From Lachnospiraceae bacterium (lineage in GTDB: Bacteria; Bacillota; Clostridia; Lachnospirales; Lachnospiraceae), in the NCBI GenBank assembly GCA_021200475.1, contig JAJQGP010000094.1, positions 18,691 through 82,690 of the forward strand: a DNA stretch of 64,000 nt, written 5' to 3'. The position numbers were made by a program, and so were the translations under genes. The notes beneath the pieces are model-generated. The model was not told where the DNA came from. It searched no databases and saw only the letters and a list, made by a program, of their open reading frames with translations. Shown in pieces: positions 49,738 to 60,608 of this stretch (positions are counted from its first letter, which is position 1; each line of letters begins with the position of its first letter).

Positions 49738-51610
49738 GCTAAAACTTCACATCGGTCACAGCCGCACAGAACTGGAACAGGAAATATGCAGAATACTGCA
49801 CATCCGGCAAGCCGTGCCGAAAGAATCTTCTCCGTGGATTCCTGCTATACAGGAAAAAAATGGCGAACAGGAGAATCGCACGCAAACGAATGAATTCAGA
49901 GCACGTGAAAAAAACAAAAAAACAGATTTCACTCCGAAATACGAAATCATCCGTCGCTCTCTGGATGCGCGAAAAAAGCCGGATTTATTTTATGTCTACA
50001 CCATTGATGTAGATCTGCCCCATGCGCAGGCGGTTGTGAAAAAGCTGCGAAACCGCCATGTAACAGCTGTTGAGCCAAAGACCTATATTTTTCCTTACAC
50101 ACTTCGAGCAAAAAGCGGCCATGTTCAGACTGCCGACCGGCCAGTCATTGTCGGCAGCGGTCCGGCAGGACTTTTCTGCGCGCTGATGCTTGCCCGAGCC
50201 GGGCTGCAGCCAATCCTCCTGGAGCGGGGCGAGGCGGTTGAAAAAAGAACCAGAAGCGTACAGCATTTCTGGGAGACAGGGGAGCTGAACCCATCTTCCA
50301 ACGTGCAGTTCGGGGAGGGCGGCGCCGGCACCTTTTCGGACGGAAAGCTCAATACATTAATCAAAGATCCGGATGGCCGGATTCGTTTCGTCCTCCGGGA
50401 ATTTGTAAAGGCAGGCGCGGCTCCTTCGATTCTCTGGGAACAGAAGCCGCATATCGGCACAGATGTCCTCGCAAAAGTTGTCAGAGAAATGCGGGAGGAG
50501 ATTACCCGACTGGGCGGAGAGGTACGGTTTGAAACGCAGCTGACCGATATTTGCAGTGAAACGCAGAATATTGCGTATAATTCTGTGCTGCACCCGGATT
50601 CTCCTGACAGGGAGTCCATAGGAGGTTTTTCAGAGGACCTGAAACAAAAATCGATACAAAAACCGTACTGGCAAAATCCAGTATCCGGCAAATATCTTCT
50701 TGAATTGAATCATGGAGAATCATACCTCACAGCCAGTCAGATAATTCTTGCGATCGGGCACAGTGCACGCGACACCTTCCGGATGTTGCAGACCAAGGGG
50801 ATTACTATGGAAGCAAAGGCATTTGCAGTGGGACTGCGCGTGGAACACAGCCAGAGTCAGATCAATCGCACAATGTACGGCACAGAAAACGAAAACAGTC
50901 TGGGCGCCGCACCCTATAAGCTGACGCACAAATGTGAAAATGGGCGGGGTGTCTATTCTTTCTGTATGTGTCCGGGCGGTTATGTTGTAAACGCATCCTC
51001 CGTTCCCGGCATGACAGCGGTCAACGGTATGAGCTACAGCGGACGGGATGGAAAAAATGCCAACAGCGCCATTGTCGTGACCGTCACACCGGAAGATTAT
51101 CGGGCCTATGCGAATATGGCCCCCGAAAACGGATCTGCGGGCGAAAACGGTACGAATCCCCTTGCCGGCATTCGGTTTCAGGAAAATCTGGAAAGAACAG
51201 CATGGAATTGTGCGGACGGCCGGATTCCCGTCCAGCGCTTTGAGGACTTCTGTAACAGACAGCCATCAACCGCACCAGGGAAGCTACTCCCTGAAAATAA
51301 GGGGCTGTGGAAGATGACGGATATCAGCTCCATTTTTCCGGAAGAGATAAATACTTCCTTTATCGAAGGGATGCATGCGTTCGGGCGCACAATTCCGGGA
51401 TTTGACGACCCCGATGTCCTGCTCTCCGGCGTGGAAAGCCGCACGTCCTCGCCCGTGCGTATTTTAAGGGGAGACGGCTGCCAGAGCATTTCTCATCCAG
51501 GTATTTACCCCTGTGGGGAAGGCGCCGGATACGCGGGTGGAATTACATCCGCAGCGATTGACGGCATCCGTGTCGCAGAGGCGGTTTGCCGGGTTAAAAT
51601 ATGTACGTAA
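49718..51610 (+). CDS. FAD-dependent dehydrogenase (COG2509-like)
   Basis: PVIVGSGPAGLFCALMLARAGLQPILLERGEAVEKRT; NVQFGEGGAGTFSDGKLNTLIKD; CGEGAGYAGGITSAAIDGI. Confidence 0.9.
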   Translation: MTVRINELKLHIGHSRTELEQEICRILHIRQAVPKESSPWIPAIQEKNGEQENRTQTNEFRAREKNKKTDFTPKYEIIRRSLDARKKPDLFYVYTIDVDLPHAQAVVKKLRNRHVTAVEPKTYIFPYTLRAKSGHVQTADRPVIVGSGPAGLFCALMLARAGLQPILLERGEAVEKRTRSVQHFWETGELNPSSNVQFGEGGAGTFSDGKLNTLIKDPDGRIRFVLREFVKAGAAPSILWEQKPHIGTDVLAKVVREMREEITRLGGEVRFETQLTDICSETQNIAYNSVLHPDSPDRESIGGFSEDLKQKSIQKPYWQNPVSGKYLLELNHGESYLTASQIILAIGHSARDTFRMLQTKGITMEAKAFAVGLRVEHSQSQINRTMYGTENENSLGAAPYKLTHKCENGRGVYSFCMCPGGYVVNASSVPGMTAVNGMSYSGRDGKNANSAIVVTVTPEDYRAYANMAPENGSAGENGTNPLAGIRFQENLERTAWNCADGRIPVQRFEDFCNRQPSTAPGKLLPENKGLWKMTDISSIFPEEINTSFIEGMHAFGRTIPGFDDPDVLLSGVESRTSSPVRILRGDGCQSISHPGIYPCGEGAGYAGGITSAAIDGIRVAEAVCRVKICT

Positions 51611-51653
51611 CTGAGTGGCTTTATTATGAAAAAGTAGGAAGAAGGAGCATATC

Positions 51654-52658
51654 ATGCAGACAATCACTGTTTCAAAAACCTCCCCGGCAAGCTTCCGGAC
51701 ATTACAGGAGGCAGTTCTTTCCATTGACGACGGGCATAAAGAAAGAATCCGCATCCACGTAGAACCGGGCATTTATGAAGAAAAAGTGTTTATCCGCAAG
51801 GAAAATATCGAAATCATTGGCGACGACCCGGAAACGACAGAAATCTGCTACGGGGACGGCGCGTATCGTCTCCGTCCGGACGGATCGATGACCTATGGCA
51901 CGTTTAATACGGCCGTGATTCTGTTTGCCGGAAGAGATATCACAATGGAAAACATCACCGTAAGGAATACGGCAGGACCTGGGGAAACTGCCGGACAGGC
52001 GCTGGCTATTTATGCGGGCGCAGACCGTTCCGTTTTTCGCAACTGCCGTTTTCTCGGGTACCAGGATACCATTTTCGCCGGATACGTGGAGGATTTCCCT
52101 CTGAACCATCCGGCCATGCACCCGGATTTCTTTGTGAATTCCGAGGTGCCGATCGGATATACCCCCATCCGTAATTATTTTAAGGATTGTTATATCTGCG
52201 GGGACGTTGATTTTATTTTCGGTCCGAACGCTGCCTTTTTTGAAGACTGCGAGATCCATACAGAGCGGCACTCCTTCATCACGGCTGCCAGTACACCCAT
52301 CGGACAGGAATACGGACTGGTATTTTACCACTGCAATCTGACCGGGCGGGAAGACGCAGAGGAATGCTATACGTATCTGGGACGTCCGTGGAGGGATTTT
52401 GCGAAAACAGCATTTATATGCTGTACCATGGGAAAACAAATTTACCCGGAAGGCTGGAACAACTGGGATAAGCCAAAGGCGGAGGCCGTCTGCAGCTATG
52501 TGGAATATGGAAATGAGGGTCCTGGCGCCAGCGCTCAGAATTCGGGTGCCCGGGCGGCTTTTTCCAAACAGTTGGATAACCCTGGGATACCGGATTATTT
52601 TTCCAAAAAGAACGTGCTGGGCGGCGATGACGGCTGGAACCCGCAAGGAGAGATATGA
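51654..52658 (+). CDS. pectinesterase (pectin methylesterase)
   Basis: FRTLQEAVLSI, ENITVRNTAG, GQALAIYAGADRSVFRNCRFLGYQDTIF, GDVDFIFGPNAAFFEDCEI, YLGRPWRDFAKTAF. Confidence 0.93.
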   Translation: MQTITVSKTSPASFRTLQEAVLSIDDGHKERIRIHVEPGIYEEKVFIRKENIEIIGDDPETTEICYGDGAYRLRPDGSMTYGTFNTAVILFAGRDITMENITVRNTAGPGETAGQALAIYAGADRSVFRNCRFLGYQDTIFAGYVEDFPLNHPAMHPDFFVNSEVPIGYTPIRNYFKDCYICGDVDFIFGPNAAFFEDCEIHTERHSFITAASTPIGQEYGLVFYHCNLTGREDAEECYTYLGRPWRDFAKTAFICCTMGKQIYPEGWNNWDKPKAEAVCSYVEYGNEGPGASAQNSGARAAFSKQLDNPGIPDYFSKKNVLGGDDGWNPQGEI

Positions 52659-52887
52659 GATAACAAATCTGGGTCTGGGACACCGCCCGCAAAATGGCGG
52701 ATACGATTATGAACACACATCCTGTGGTCCCTTCGGAAAGCAGGATACCAGGCGAAATGGAACACTGGATTATTATTTTCATGAAAAAATACGAAAGAAT
52801 GATTACAAAGGAGTCGGGCCGCTGCTTTTGCTTGAGACCTGCCATTTAGAAGAGTAAAAAAAGCAAAATGACTGCATTTCTGTTTGA

Positions 52888-52920
52888 GAGGGTTGCCTGG
52901 TGGCTGGCAATCCTCTTTTT
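52888..52920 (+). terminator. rho-independent terminator candidate
   Basis: GAGGGTTGCCTGGTGGCTGGCAATCCTCTTTTT. Confidence 0.65.
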
Positions 52921-53102
52921 GATGCATACGCCGCACATGGAATCTGGCAGCTTTGCTGCCCGCAGCTGGCGCAGGCGAGTAGCAGGCAAAAAGGTCGCCT
53001 CCTACTCGATCACACGAAAAAATAGCAATTGACAGCGGCCAGAAATACAGGTATCTTAAAAGAAATATTTTTATGACGGAGTGGAGAGAGGAGAGTTTAC
53101 CG

Positions 53103-54032
53103 ATGGAATTTATTAAGGGAATTACTTTTGCTGCGTTTTCCCCGAAAGGCAGCCTGGAAACGCCGGAAGCGCAACAAAGTCTTCGGAATCTTGCAGAACG
53201 GACAAAAGCAAACTTTATCATCCTTGTTCCGGTGGGACTGCAGGATACGCCCCAGTCAGAAACGATCGACTACCACTCAGATGCAACCGTAAGTGATAAA
53301 GAACTGGCAATAACCATTCAAACGGCCAAAGCGCTTGGGCTGCGGGTCGCATTAAAGCCAACTGTAAACTGCCGCAATGGTGTCTGGCGGGCACACATTA
53401 ATTTTTTTGATGAAGATGTGCCCTGTGAGCCGAAGTGGAGCAACTGGTTCCCGGCTTACACGGATTTTCAGCTGCATTATGCGGAAATTGCGCAGCGCGA
53501 GGGCTGTGAGATGTTTCTTCCGGGCTGCGAAATGGTACAGAGTGAGCACCGGGAGCAGGAATGGAGGCAGCTGATTGAGAAGATTCGCGGAGAATTTGGT
53601 GGCCTGGTTTCCTATAATACAGATAAGTATCAGGAGCATAATGTAAAATGGTGGGATGCGGTGGACGTGATTTCCTCGAGCGGCTATTACCCGATCAACG
53701 ACTGGGAACGCCAGCTGGATCGGATTGAGGCAGTCGTCCGGAAATTCAACAAGCCTTTTTTCTTTGCGGAGTGCGGATGCATGTCTTCAGAAGGCTCCAA
53801 AATGGTGCCGAACGACTGGAATATGAAAGGAACTGTAGACCTGGAAGGTCAGGCCGACTGGTACCGTATGATGTTTACAGCCGGCAGTAATCGTGAGTGG
53901 GTCGGCGGTTACGCACTCTGGGACTGGAGCTGGAGGCAGTATCCCCTTACCGAGGCGGCAATGGATAAAAAATATGATATCTATGGAAAACCGGCAGAGC
54001 AGGTCGTAGCGGAATTTTACGACCAAAAATAG
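53103..54032 (+). CDS. glycoside hydrolase family 113-like protein
   Basis: GITFAAFSPKGSLETPEAQQSLRNLAERTKANFIILVPVGLQ; FLPGCEMV; FFFAECGCMS; GYALWDWSW. Confidence 0.75.
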   Translation: MEFIKGITFAAFSPKGSLETPEAQQSLRNLAERTKANFIILVPVGLQDTPQSETIDYHSDATVSDKELAITIQTAKALGLRVALKPTVNCRNGVWRAHINFFDEDVPCEPKWSNWFPAYTDFQLHYAEIAQREGCEMFLPGCEMVQSEHREQEWRQLIEKIRGEFGGLVSYNTDKYQEHNVKWWDAVDVISSSGYYPINDWERQLDRIEAVVRKFNKPFFFAECGCMSSEGSKMVPNDWNMKGTVDLEGQADWYRMMFTAGSNREWVGGYALWDWSWRQYPLTEAAMDKKYDIYGKPAEQVVAEFYDQK

Positions 54033-54139
54033 GAGAAAAAGCGGATTGCCTGGTTTGAGCATAGACTTTCATCCAAATATGTGAAAAAACATATGTACAA
54101 CAGGGAAGCACGGTTTGGAACAGGGAAAAGGAGGGGACT

Positions 54140-55337
54140 ATGAGAAACAGAATGAGTTATCAAAATTTTAACGTTGCGGTGTACTGCCCGGTAGGGGATG
54201 TCAATCGGATTACAGATTTTAGGGCATTCGAAGAAAAATTCCGTCTGCTTTCAGATCATGTGAAGGTCGGACGGGTCTATCTGGAATGCTATCGGAGCGA
54301 AGAATGGTGTACAAAAGATCATCTGCTGGAAGTGAAAGACTTTTTTGAAAGCAGAGGAATCGCTACATCCGGCGGGATTACGACCTGTGCCGACAGCAGC
54401 AAGGAAGGCTTTGCCTCTTTGTGTTATTCTACTCCCAAAGACGAGGAAACCCTGCGGAAAGCTGTCGCTCTCAATTCAAACCTTTTGCGCCGCTCTGGAG
54501 CAGATGTTTGCGGACGCGGATGTGTTTTTAGGCAAGCTTGGGAATCCGGTCGGCGTAGCTGCCTACCGTCCGGCAAACGCGCGCGGTGAGAACAACATCC
54601 ACAATTACCTCGGTATGTGCGGTATCCCATTTGAACCTTGTCTCCGATATCCCAAACAGGCAGGGGTGATTTTCTTAAGTGAGGGTGCCGCCGATGACAA
54701 AGATATCGTGATAAAGATGCAAAAAAGCCTTCTTGACGGTGCACAGGTAATTGTAACCAGCGGCTTTGTCCGCAAGCTTGGCTCTGCGTTTGAAGAATTC
54801 GTAAACGTAGCTTACAGCGCAAGGAAAGCGCTTGTGACCAGATATGCGGACAGCAAAGATAATGGCATCAACATTTGCGGCTGTTACAGCGGTGACGCGC
54901 CGGTACTGATTCCGCAGATGGAATACTGCACGAACGATGTCTGGGAGCTGGCGGCAGGATACGGCACAGAGAGCGCTTTTCCGATTGTACTTCAGTGCAG
55001 CTATGGGAATGGAAAGGTCAGCATTGTCACCATCCCGGATGATATGGGGGATCTGTATCACTATCCGGCGGAAGTGTTGAATGTAATCCGACGGACGTTA
55101 TGCTCCAAAATGCCGGTAGTGCTGGAAGGACCTGCGGGAATCCAGATGTTTGTTTACGACAACAACCGTATCATCCTCCGCTCTGATCTGGACTATACCT
55201 GTGTAGTAACGCTTCGGCTGGCGGAAAATATTCGAACTGTGCGGGAGCTTAGAAGCGGCCGGGAATTTCCTGCTACAGATCATGCAATAACCCTGCCTCT
55301 GAGATCAGCTGTGAATGTAATTCTGGAACTGGCTTAG
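54140..55337 (+). pseudogene. glycosidase-like gene with probable internal deletion and frameshift (N-terminal fragment joined to C-terminal fragment)
   Basis: Frame 1 (54140-~54480): YQNFNVAVYCPVGDVNRI...GRVYLECYRSEEWCTKD; different frame (~54480-55337): LEQMFADADVFLGKLGNPVGVAAYRP...; overlapping ORFs with one composition-sensible segment each. Confidence 0.65.
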
Positions 55338-55457
55338 CTCTTTCGGATGGTAAATCTATAAAAACAGAAATTTTCCCCGGCGCTAAATGCTGCTATGATC
55401 AGGGGGCTTACTTCATTATAGGAAATTTCAGATTCTGCAGAGGGAAGGACTGACTAT

Positions 55458-57129
55458 ATGGGAATATATTTAAATGGGACAAGTGCGTATGGTTTATTCA
55501 AAGATGATTTTTCACTCACCTACTATATTGATAAGTCAGATATAATTAAGGAACTTGTTCCCCTTATAGAAACAGAACGAGAGATATCGGCAGACTTTGC
55601 TACACGGAAGGGAAAAGATCCCAGATATGTTTGTATTACCAGACCAAGACGTTTTGGCAAGACAGTTATCGCTAATCTGATTTCTTCTTATTTTGGAAAA
55701 GGAGTAAACAGTAAAGCTGAGTTTGATACCTTAAAAGTGTCTTCTTATGACTGGTATGAAAAACATCTGAATCAGCATAATGTTATCCATATTGCATTTA
55801 ATAAACTGCCTAAAAATTGTGTTTCCTATGAACAGTATATAACGAGAATTGAGAAGAGACTTATCATGGATTTGATCAGAACTTATCCGGAAGCAGAAAT
55901 TGAAAAAGATGATGCGCTTTGGGATGCTCTGACGAATATTTACGAATACTGTAATGGAGTTAAGTTCATTTTTATATTGGATGAATGGGATTATATTTTT
56001 CATAGAAAATTTATGACTGATGCGGATAAAGTCAGGTATATTGACTTCCTGAGTAATTTTCTGAAAGATAATGCATATGTGGAAATGGCTTATATGACCG
56101 GAATTCTGCCCATTACGAAATACTCGAGCGGCTCGGAGCTGAATATGTTTTGTGAGTATACAATGGTTACAGAAGAAAAATATTCTGAGTACTTTGGCTT
56201 CACAGATCAGGAAGTGGATGATCTTTTTGCAAGATATCTTATGCAGGATATTCCAGATAAGCATGTGAGCAGAGAAGGTTTGCGTCTCTGGTATGATGGC
56301 TATCATACAAAAGGCGGAGAATGTGTGTATAACCCACGTTCCGTTGTATATGCACTGACCAATAATAACCTGGGGAATTATTGGACAAGCTCTGGACCGT
56401 ATGATGAGTTGTTTTACTATATAGGTGCAAATGTAGATCAGGTAAAGGATGATGTTGGACTGATGATTGCGGGTATTCCGGTTCCGGCGAAGGTGTGCGA
56501 ATATGCAGCAACTTCGATGGAATTAAAAACGCACGACGAGATTTTTTCTGCAATGGTTGTGTATGGCTTCCTGAATCATGAGAATGGCTGTGTATCAATT
56601 CCAAATAAGGAGTTGATGGATAAGTTTTCGGATATGGTTCGGAAGGAAGAATCATTAGGGAATGTTTATCGATTTGCAAAGGAATCGGGGCGAATGCTTC
56701 GGGCAACAAAGGCCGGCGACACGAAGACGATGACAGAAATTCTGGAATTTGTACACAACACGGAAAACCAACTGGTGGTTTACAGTGATGAGGCAGAATT
56801 GGCTTCTATTATCCGATGGGTCTATCTGGAAGCAATTGATTATTATAGAATAGAGAGAGAATAAAGCCGGTATTGGATATGTGGATTATATTTTTTATCC
56901 TTTCAGGAAAGATGATGACGCGATTATCATTGAACTAAAAGTGAATCATACTGTGGAAGAGGCGATTGAACAGATCAAGGATCGCCAGTATGCGCTTCGC
57001 TTTATGGGAAAGATCGGTCAAAAACCGGAATATACAGGCCGTATTCTTGCAGTGGGGATTGCTTATAATAAAGAAGACAAAAATAAGCGGCATGCGTGTA
57101 AGGTGGAAGTGTTAAGGGAACGCTTATGA
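55458..57129 (+). pseudogene. AAA-ATPase-like/PD-(D/E)XK nuclease family protein split at an AG dinucleotide run
   Basis: ITRPRRFGKTVIANLI...FILDEWDYIF...LWYDGYHTKGGECVYNPRSVVYAL then stop at 56862-56864; downstream frame DYIFYPFRKDDDAIIIELKVNHTVEEAIEQIKDRQY (nuclease core). Confidence 0.85.
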
Positions 57130-57535
57130 TTGAGACGATGCTAACCCACTCGATCACAGAATCGGCAGGAGAAGACAGAGGCTCCGGAAAATTCAGAATC
57201 AGCTGCACTGCCACAGAAATGGGAAAGCTTCAGCAAAGCTGGCAGGATTCGGATATGAGCCTTATATTCTGAAAACCGGTTCTTCTGAAAACGTGCAGAA
57301 TCCTTCAAAAGTGTTCGTGCACCAGGGAAAAACGCTTCTGGCTGCACTGCCTCCGGATGGAACGATTGGATGCGGACTGGGGGCAATTACCCGCCTGGAT
57401 GGGATGGCCTGCCAGAACACCGTAGAATTTCCACATTATCTGGAAGCCTCTGATCAGATTGCACGGATTGCGCACAGCATTTGAGCAGAGAGACCATAAA
57501 ATTACTGCCAAAACCCAATAAAATCATTTAAAGCA

Positions 57536-57580
57536 AGAAAACGGAACTGTTCTGACCTGTCAGATGGTTCCGTTTTCTTT
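57536..57580. terminator. rho-independent terminator (bidirectional-looking)
   Basis: AGAAAACGGAAC...GTTCCGTTTTCTTT. Confidence 0.7.
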
Positions 57581-57780
57581 ACTACAATTTGTAGGAAAAG
57601 AACTCAGATTTTCCTCAGAATTAACACTGTTGAAAAAACTGTGCAAATGATACAATAGTCTCATCAAATTCGACAGTGCGGACGTCGTTTTGACTATAGC
57701 AAATCGAGTGCCAGCCTTTTTGAAGAAAGCAATTTCGCTATACCTTCGAATGGTTTGTGGTGCGCGAAAAAAGGAGGTAT

Positions 57781-58821
57781 ATGAATATGTTGACACCAAA
57801 ACAAAATATGCTCGAGGTGATTCGCGGAGGGAACCCGGATCGCATTGTGAATCAGTATGAAGCTGTACAGCTTCTGATGCATCCCTTTATGTTTTCCAGT
57901 CCGCTGCTTCAGCCTGGACAGGAAAATGTGGTGAATGCCTGGGGCGTCACAAATACGTTCCCGGAGGGCGTACCGGGCGCGTTTCCGGTACATACGCCCG
58001 ATAAAATCGTGGTAAAGGATATCGAGGACTGGAAAGAGTACGTCCATGCGCCGTCACTGAAATTTACACAGGATCAGTGGGATATGGTGAAGGCGACCTA
58101 TGACGCAGTGGATGGCGAGCAGTCCTTTAAGGCCGCGTTTGTCGCACCGGGACTTTTTGAGCAGACGCATCACCTCTGCGAGATTTCGAACGCGCTGATG
58201 TATTATATTACCAATGAGGACGAGATGCACGACCTGATCAAATATCTGACCGAATGGGAGCTGGAGCTGGCGGAAGGCATCTGCTCGAACCTGCATCCGG
58301 ACGCGCTTTTCCATCATGACGACTGGGGCGGCCTGGACAGTACCTTTATGAGCCCGGCTATGTTTGAGGACTTCTTCGTAGAGCCGTACAAGCAGATTTA
58401 TGGATATTACCACAGCCATGGGGTAGAGCTGGTGATTCATCACTCCGACTCCTATGCGGCAACGCTGGTTCCGGACATGATCGAGATGGGCATTGATGTA
58501 TGGCAGGGCTGCATGGAGACAAATAACATCCCGGAACTGATCAAAAAGTACGGTGGAAAGATCAGCTTTATGGGCGGCATCGAGAACCGTGCGGTAGATT
58601 TTGAAGACTGGACCGACGAAAACTGTGAAGCCGTCGTGAGACGTGTTTGCGAAGAGTGCGGCAACAAATACTTTATCCCCTGTATCGCGCAGGGTGGTCC
58701 GGGATCGGTATATCCGGGCGTGTATATGTCTCTTTGCAACGCCATTGATAAGCTGAATGTGGAAAAATATGGCATTGACGCTTCAAAATCCACAAGACTT
58801 CCGTGGCAGATTATGTTTTAA
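57781..58821 (+). CDS. uroporphyrinogen decarboxylase-family corrinoid methyltransferase (MT-I/MtvB-like)
   Basis: UroD-like: LFHHDDWGGLDSTFMSP, GVELVIHHSDSYAATLVPDMIEMGIDVWQG, GGKISFMGGIE; AGGAGG; followed by MeTr and corrinoid genes. Confidence 0.82.
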   Translation: MNMLTPKQNMLEVIRGGNPDRIVNQYEAVQLLMHPFMFSSPLLQPGQENVVNAWGVTNTFPEGVPGAFPVHTPDKIVVKDIEDWKEYVHAPSLKFTQDQWDMVKATYDAVDGEQSFKAAFVAPGLFEQTHHLCEISNALMYYITNEDEMHDLIKYLTEWELELAEGICSNLHPDALFHHDDWGGLDSTFMSPAMFEDFFVEPYKQIYGYYHSHGVELVIHHSDSYAATLVPDMIEMGIDVWQGCMETNNIPELIKKYGGKISFMGGIENRAVDFEDWTDENCEAVVRRVCEECGNKYFIPCIAQGGPGSVYPGVYMSLCNAIDKLNVEKYGIDASKSTRLPWQIMF

Positions 58822-58836
58822 GGAGGGACAGAACAA

Positions 58837-59652
58837 GTGATCATTATTGGTGAAAAAATAAATGGTTCGATCCCCTCCGTTGCGGAGGCAATTGCGAATC
58901 GCGATGCAGAATTTATTAAGGCACGGGCAATCGCACAGACGGAAGCAGGGGCAACCTATATTGACTGCTGCGCGTCTGTTCCGGAGGCGCAGGAGGTTGA
59001 AACCCTGCACTGGATGATTGACTGTATTCAGGAAGTAACAGATCTCCCGATTTCGGTAGACAGCCCAAGCCCGGCTGTACTGGCGGAGGCATACAAGTTC
59101 TGCAAGCGTCCCGGTATTTTTAACTCCGTATCCGGTGAAGGGAGCAAGATTGATACGATTTTCCCAATCATGGCGCAGCCGGAGAACAAAGGCTGGGAAG
59201 TGATCGCGCTGCTTAGTGATGATACCGGTATTCCGAAAAATGCGGCAGATCGTCTGAAGGTCTTTGATAAGATTATGGCGAAGGCAAAGGAATATGGAAT
59301 TTCTCCGAGCCGGCTCCACATTGATCCGCTGGTAGAGATGCTCTGCACCTCTGAGAACGGAATTGAAACCAATACCGAGGTCATCCACTCAGTGAGAGAG
59401 CAGTATCCTTCCATACATATTACGGCGGCCATCAGCAATATTTCCTTTAACCTTCCGGTGCGGAAGCTGATCAATTACGGATTCCTGGTGCTGGCAATGA
59501 ATGCGGGACTTGACAGCGCGATCATGGATCCGACTAACCGGGATATGCTGGGACTGGTGTACTCGACTGAAGCGCTTCTCGGACTGGATGATTACTGTAT
59601 GGAATACATCGGCGCTTACCGGGAAGGACTGATCGGACCGGTGAAAAAATAA
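58837..59652 (+). CDS. methyltetrahydrofolate:corrinoid methyltransferase (MtvA/AcsE-like)
   Basis: IIIGEKINGSIPSVAEAI, GATYIDCCAS, ISVDSPSP, FNSVSGEGSK, AAISNISFNLPVR pterin-binding family. Confidence 0.88.
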   Translation: MIIIGEKINGSIPSVAEAIANRDAEFIKARAIAQTEAGATYIDCCASVPEAQEVETLHWMIDCIQEVTDLPISVDSPSPAVLAEAYKFCKRPGIFNSVSGEGSKIDTIFPIMAQPENKGWEVIALLSDDTGIPKNAADRLKVFDKIMAKAKEYGISPSRLHIDPLVEMLCTSENGIETNTEVIHSVREQYPSIHITAAISNISFNLPVRKLINYGFLVLAMNAGLDSAIMDPTNRDMLGLVYSTEALLGLDDYCMEYIGAYREGLIGPVKK

Positions 59653-59728
59653 ACTGTCGTATTTTTTAGAGAGAGTTTACAGAGAACTGTTATAAAAAAT
59701 AAGTAATATAGGCAAGGAGGTATATATT

Positions 59729-60367
59729 ATGTCAAAGATTACAGAAGTTGCGGAACTGGTAGAAAAAGGCAAGGCAAAGCTGGTGGGGCCGGCTGTTCAG
59801 GCGGCTCTTGATGAGGGCTGCGATCCGATGGATATCCTGAACCACGGAATGATCGACACCATGACCATCGTAGGCGACAAATTTAAAAATGGCGAGATCT
59901 TTGTACCGGAGATGCTTGTGGCAGCGCGCGCGATGAAAAAAGGAGTGGAGGTACTCAAACCACATCTCGCAAGCGGTTCCACCGGTGCAAATGGAAAAGT
60001 GATTATCGCTACTGTTTCCGGGGATTTACATGACATCGGCAAGAACCTGGTAGCCATGATGATTGAAAGCGCTGGCTTTGAAGTGGTTGACCTTGGCGTA
60101 GATGTTTCAACGGACAAGGTAATCGAAGCTTACAGGGAGAACCCTGATACAAAGATCATCTGCCTGTCTGCTCTGCTGACAACAACAATGCCGGCGATGA
60201 AAGCTACAGTGGCGGCGCTCAATGAATCAGATTTCAGAAGCAATATTAAAGTAATGGTAGGCGGTGCGCCGATTACGCAGGAATTTGCGGACGAAATCGA
60301 GGCGGACGGATACTCAGAAGATGCAGCAAGCGCGGCATCCCTTGCGAAGAGACTTGTAGCGGCATAA
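59729..60367 (+). CDS. corrinoid protein (MtvC/MtaC-like B12-binding)
   Basis: GDLHDIGKNLVAMMIESAGFEVVDLGVDV (DxHxxG), LSALLTTTMPAM, VGGAPIT. Confidence 0.95.
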   Translation: MSKITEVAELVEKGKAKLVGPAVQAALDEGCDPMDILNHGMIDTMTIVGDKFKNGEIFVPEMLVAARAMKKGVEVLKPHLASGSTGANGKVIIATVSGDLHDIGKNLVAMMIESAGFEVVDLGVDVSTDKVIEAYRENPDTKIICLSALLTTTMPAMKATVAALNESDFRSNIKVMVGGAPITQEFADEIEADGYSEDAASAASLAKRLVAA

Positions 60368-60444
60368 TTATATGATTTCCGCGAAGCTGTCATGATGATG
60401 CATATACCGTTGTATATGCCGTCGATGTTCTATAAGAATTCGAT

Positions 60445-60495
60445 AAGCACCGTCCTGCTTTGTAAAAAGTACATTGTAGGGCGGCGCTTTTTGTG
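60445..60495 (+). terminator. rho-independent terminator after corrinoid protein gene
   Basis: AAGCACCGTCCT...AGGGCGGCGCTTTTT. Confidence 0.65.
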
Positions 60496-60608
60496 TTACA
60501 CTAAAAAATAGTAAAAATTCGTGCAGTGATTATAGAAAACGATGAATGACTCTTGTCGTTTTCTGCAAAATACGTGGCAGTCAAGATTCGTGAAAGAAGA
60601 GGGGTTTC

